Part shown: positions 63,317 through 64,000 of the stretch, in pieces
How the letters are laid out: each line of letters begins with the position of its first letter
How positions within the stretch are numbered: the first letter of the stretch is position 1
Source: Rhizobium sp. Root274
GTDB taxonomy: Bacteria; Pseudomonadota; Alphaproteobacteria; Rhizobiales; Rhizobiaceae
Reading direction: 5' to 3'
DNA length: 64,000 bases
Assembly: GCF_001429245.1 (NCBI RefSeq)
Contig: NZ_LMJE01000011.1
Span: 7,436 to 71,435 of the forward strand
The notes under the pieces: generated by a model
Told to the model about the DNA's origin: nothing
The model's database searches: none
Seen by the model: the letters and a program-made list of their open reading frames with translations, nothing else
Position numbers and translations under genes: made by a program

Positions 63317-64000
63317 TCAGCCTCCCCGCCGGATGGTGATTTTCTGCTGGCGCCAGCCGACGCCGGAGACGAGGATCGCCTTGTCGACCGCATAGTCGAT
63401 GATCATCATGTCGTTCTTCATCCGGTAGTTGACGATGCGGTTCTGGCCGCCAGAGACGACGAAGAGCACCGGTGCATCCTGGCTCGAGACCGATTTTGAG
63501 AATTGAATGTAGGTTTTGACACCATCCGAATAGACCCGCTTCGGTTTCCAGGACGCGCTCCCGCTGACGGAGTATGAGAAGTTCAGTTTGTCGGGCGCCG
63601 TGCCGGGAATGCCGCCGCTCTCTAGCCGGGAATTGATATCGGCGAGCTTGGTCGAGACGTCCTCGCGATACTCGAAGCCGACGCGCGCCATATAATGGCT
63701 CGGATGGGACTTGAGCTGGATGTGGTAGGTACGCCGCGACGTGGTGACCACCATCGAGGTGACAAGACCGGGTTCCGACGGCTTGACGATCAGATGTATC
63801 GCCTGGCCGCCCGTGGCGCCCGAGGTCGCAGGCTCGACCTTCCAACGCACAGTGTCCCCAACCAAGACGTCCCGGACGATTTCTCCTCCCTGCAATTCGA
63901 TATCGCAGACTTGCAGCGGCGAGCAGACGACAGATGGTTGGGTTTCGCCGAAGAGGAAGATGACCTTGCCGTCGGGACCGGTCGTGACCAGGCCTGATGT
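63317..64000 (-). CDS. trbG: Mating-pair channel protein TrbG (VirB9 family), 5' end outside window
   Basis: The frame is open to the right edge; the visible part begins [19 protein letters not shown] and continues [20 protein letters not shown]. The TTG at 63895 is inside the gene and not the true start. VirB9 landmarks are [57 protein letters not shown] and a terminal strand. TrbG forms part of the outer-membrane ring of the mating channel. The start codon and signal peptide lie beyond 64000. Confidence 0.94.
   Translation of the reverse strand, partial: TSGLVTTGPDGKVIFLFGETQPSVVCSPLQVCDIELQGGEIVRDVLVGDTVRWKVEPATSGATGGQAIHLIVKPSEPGLVTSMVVTTSRRTYHIQLKSHPSHYMARVGFEYREDVSTKLADINSRLESGGIPGTAPDKLNFSYSVSGSASWKPKRVYSDGVKTYIQFSKSVSSQDAPVLFVVSGGQNRIVNYRMKNDMMIIDYAVDKAILVSGVGWRQQKITIRRGG

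Overview
The window reads as a piece of an alpha-proteobacterial accessory replicon, most likely a large conjugative plasmid of the Rhizobium/Agrobacterium/Ensifer group. The main evidence is a Ti/rhizobial-type conjugation system: traCDG divergent from traAFBH around an oriT, a traR/traM quorum-sensing pair, and the trbI-H-G end of a trb mating-pair operon. The rest fits that host: TRAP and ABC transporters for organic and sugar acids, LacI regulators, and the small DUF736/DUF1419/DUF3085 genes typical of rhizobial plasmids. No replication or partition module of repABC type is visible, so the replicon itself cannot be named.

Layout. (a) 1-13.2 kb: the tail of a sugar ABC ATPase; a Cache-sensor two-component system next to a TRAP transporter of the 2-oxoacid type, with a NarL-like 7-2-7 site between them; an M20 peptidase; a soluble PAS-PAS chemoreceptor; and a GAF-PAS-GGDEF-EAL protein. 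Two paralogous 72-residue proteins of unknown function bracket this block. (b) 13.3-29.1 kb: a sugar-acid catabolic island. It has three LacI regulators with recurring GTTATCGATAAC-type operators, a second TRAP transporter, an ABC importer, and enzymes that form an L-idonate/5-ketogluconate/gluconate route (IdnD, IdnO, GntK), plus a lactonase, a D-2-hydroxyacid dehydrogenase and a beta-hydroxyacid dehydrogenase. (c) 29.2-30.4 kb: an IS30-family element at the boundary with the plasmid backbone.

(d) 30.4-48.8 kb: a chain of mostly plus-strand plasmid genes of largely unknown function. It includes a giant methylase-helicase, a ParB-like protein, the ArdC anti-restriction protein, a ParDE toxin-antitoxin pair and many very small genes. 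Several small genes stand alone, each with its own terminator and a GC-rich leader that contains an A/T-rich inverted repeat. Two genes here (DUF3085-like and DUF7007-like) need frame changes to be read through; the second has a GGGTTTG heptamer and a stem-loop at exactly the required -1 shift. (e) 48.9-64 kb: the DNA transfer genes and oriT, a decayed PIN-like toxin beside an intact DUF433 antitoxin, an XRE regulator with a perfect palindromic operator, traM and traR tail to tail, and trbI-H-G running off the right end.

How the parts fit together. Region (b) can import and oxidise sugar acids into 6-phosphogluconate, and region (a) adds sensing, chemotaxis and c-di-GMP control. Regions (d) and (e) are a self-transmissible backbone whose transfer should be induced by acyl-homoserine lactone through TraR and held back by TraM. 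Region (d) sits beside oriT and carries ArdC and the methylase-helicase, so it may act as an anti-defence zone; whether it enters the recipient first depends on the nicked strand, which I could not determine.
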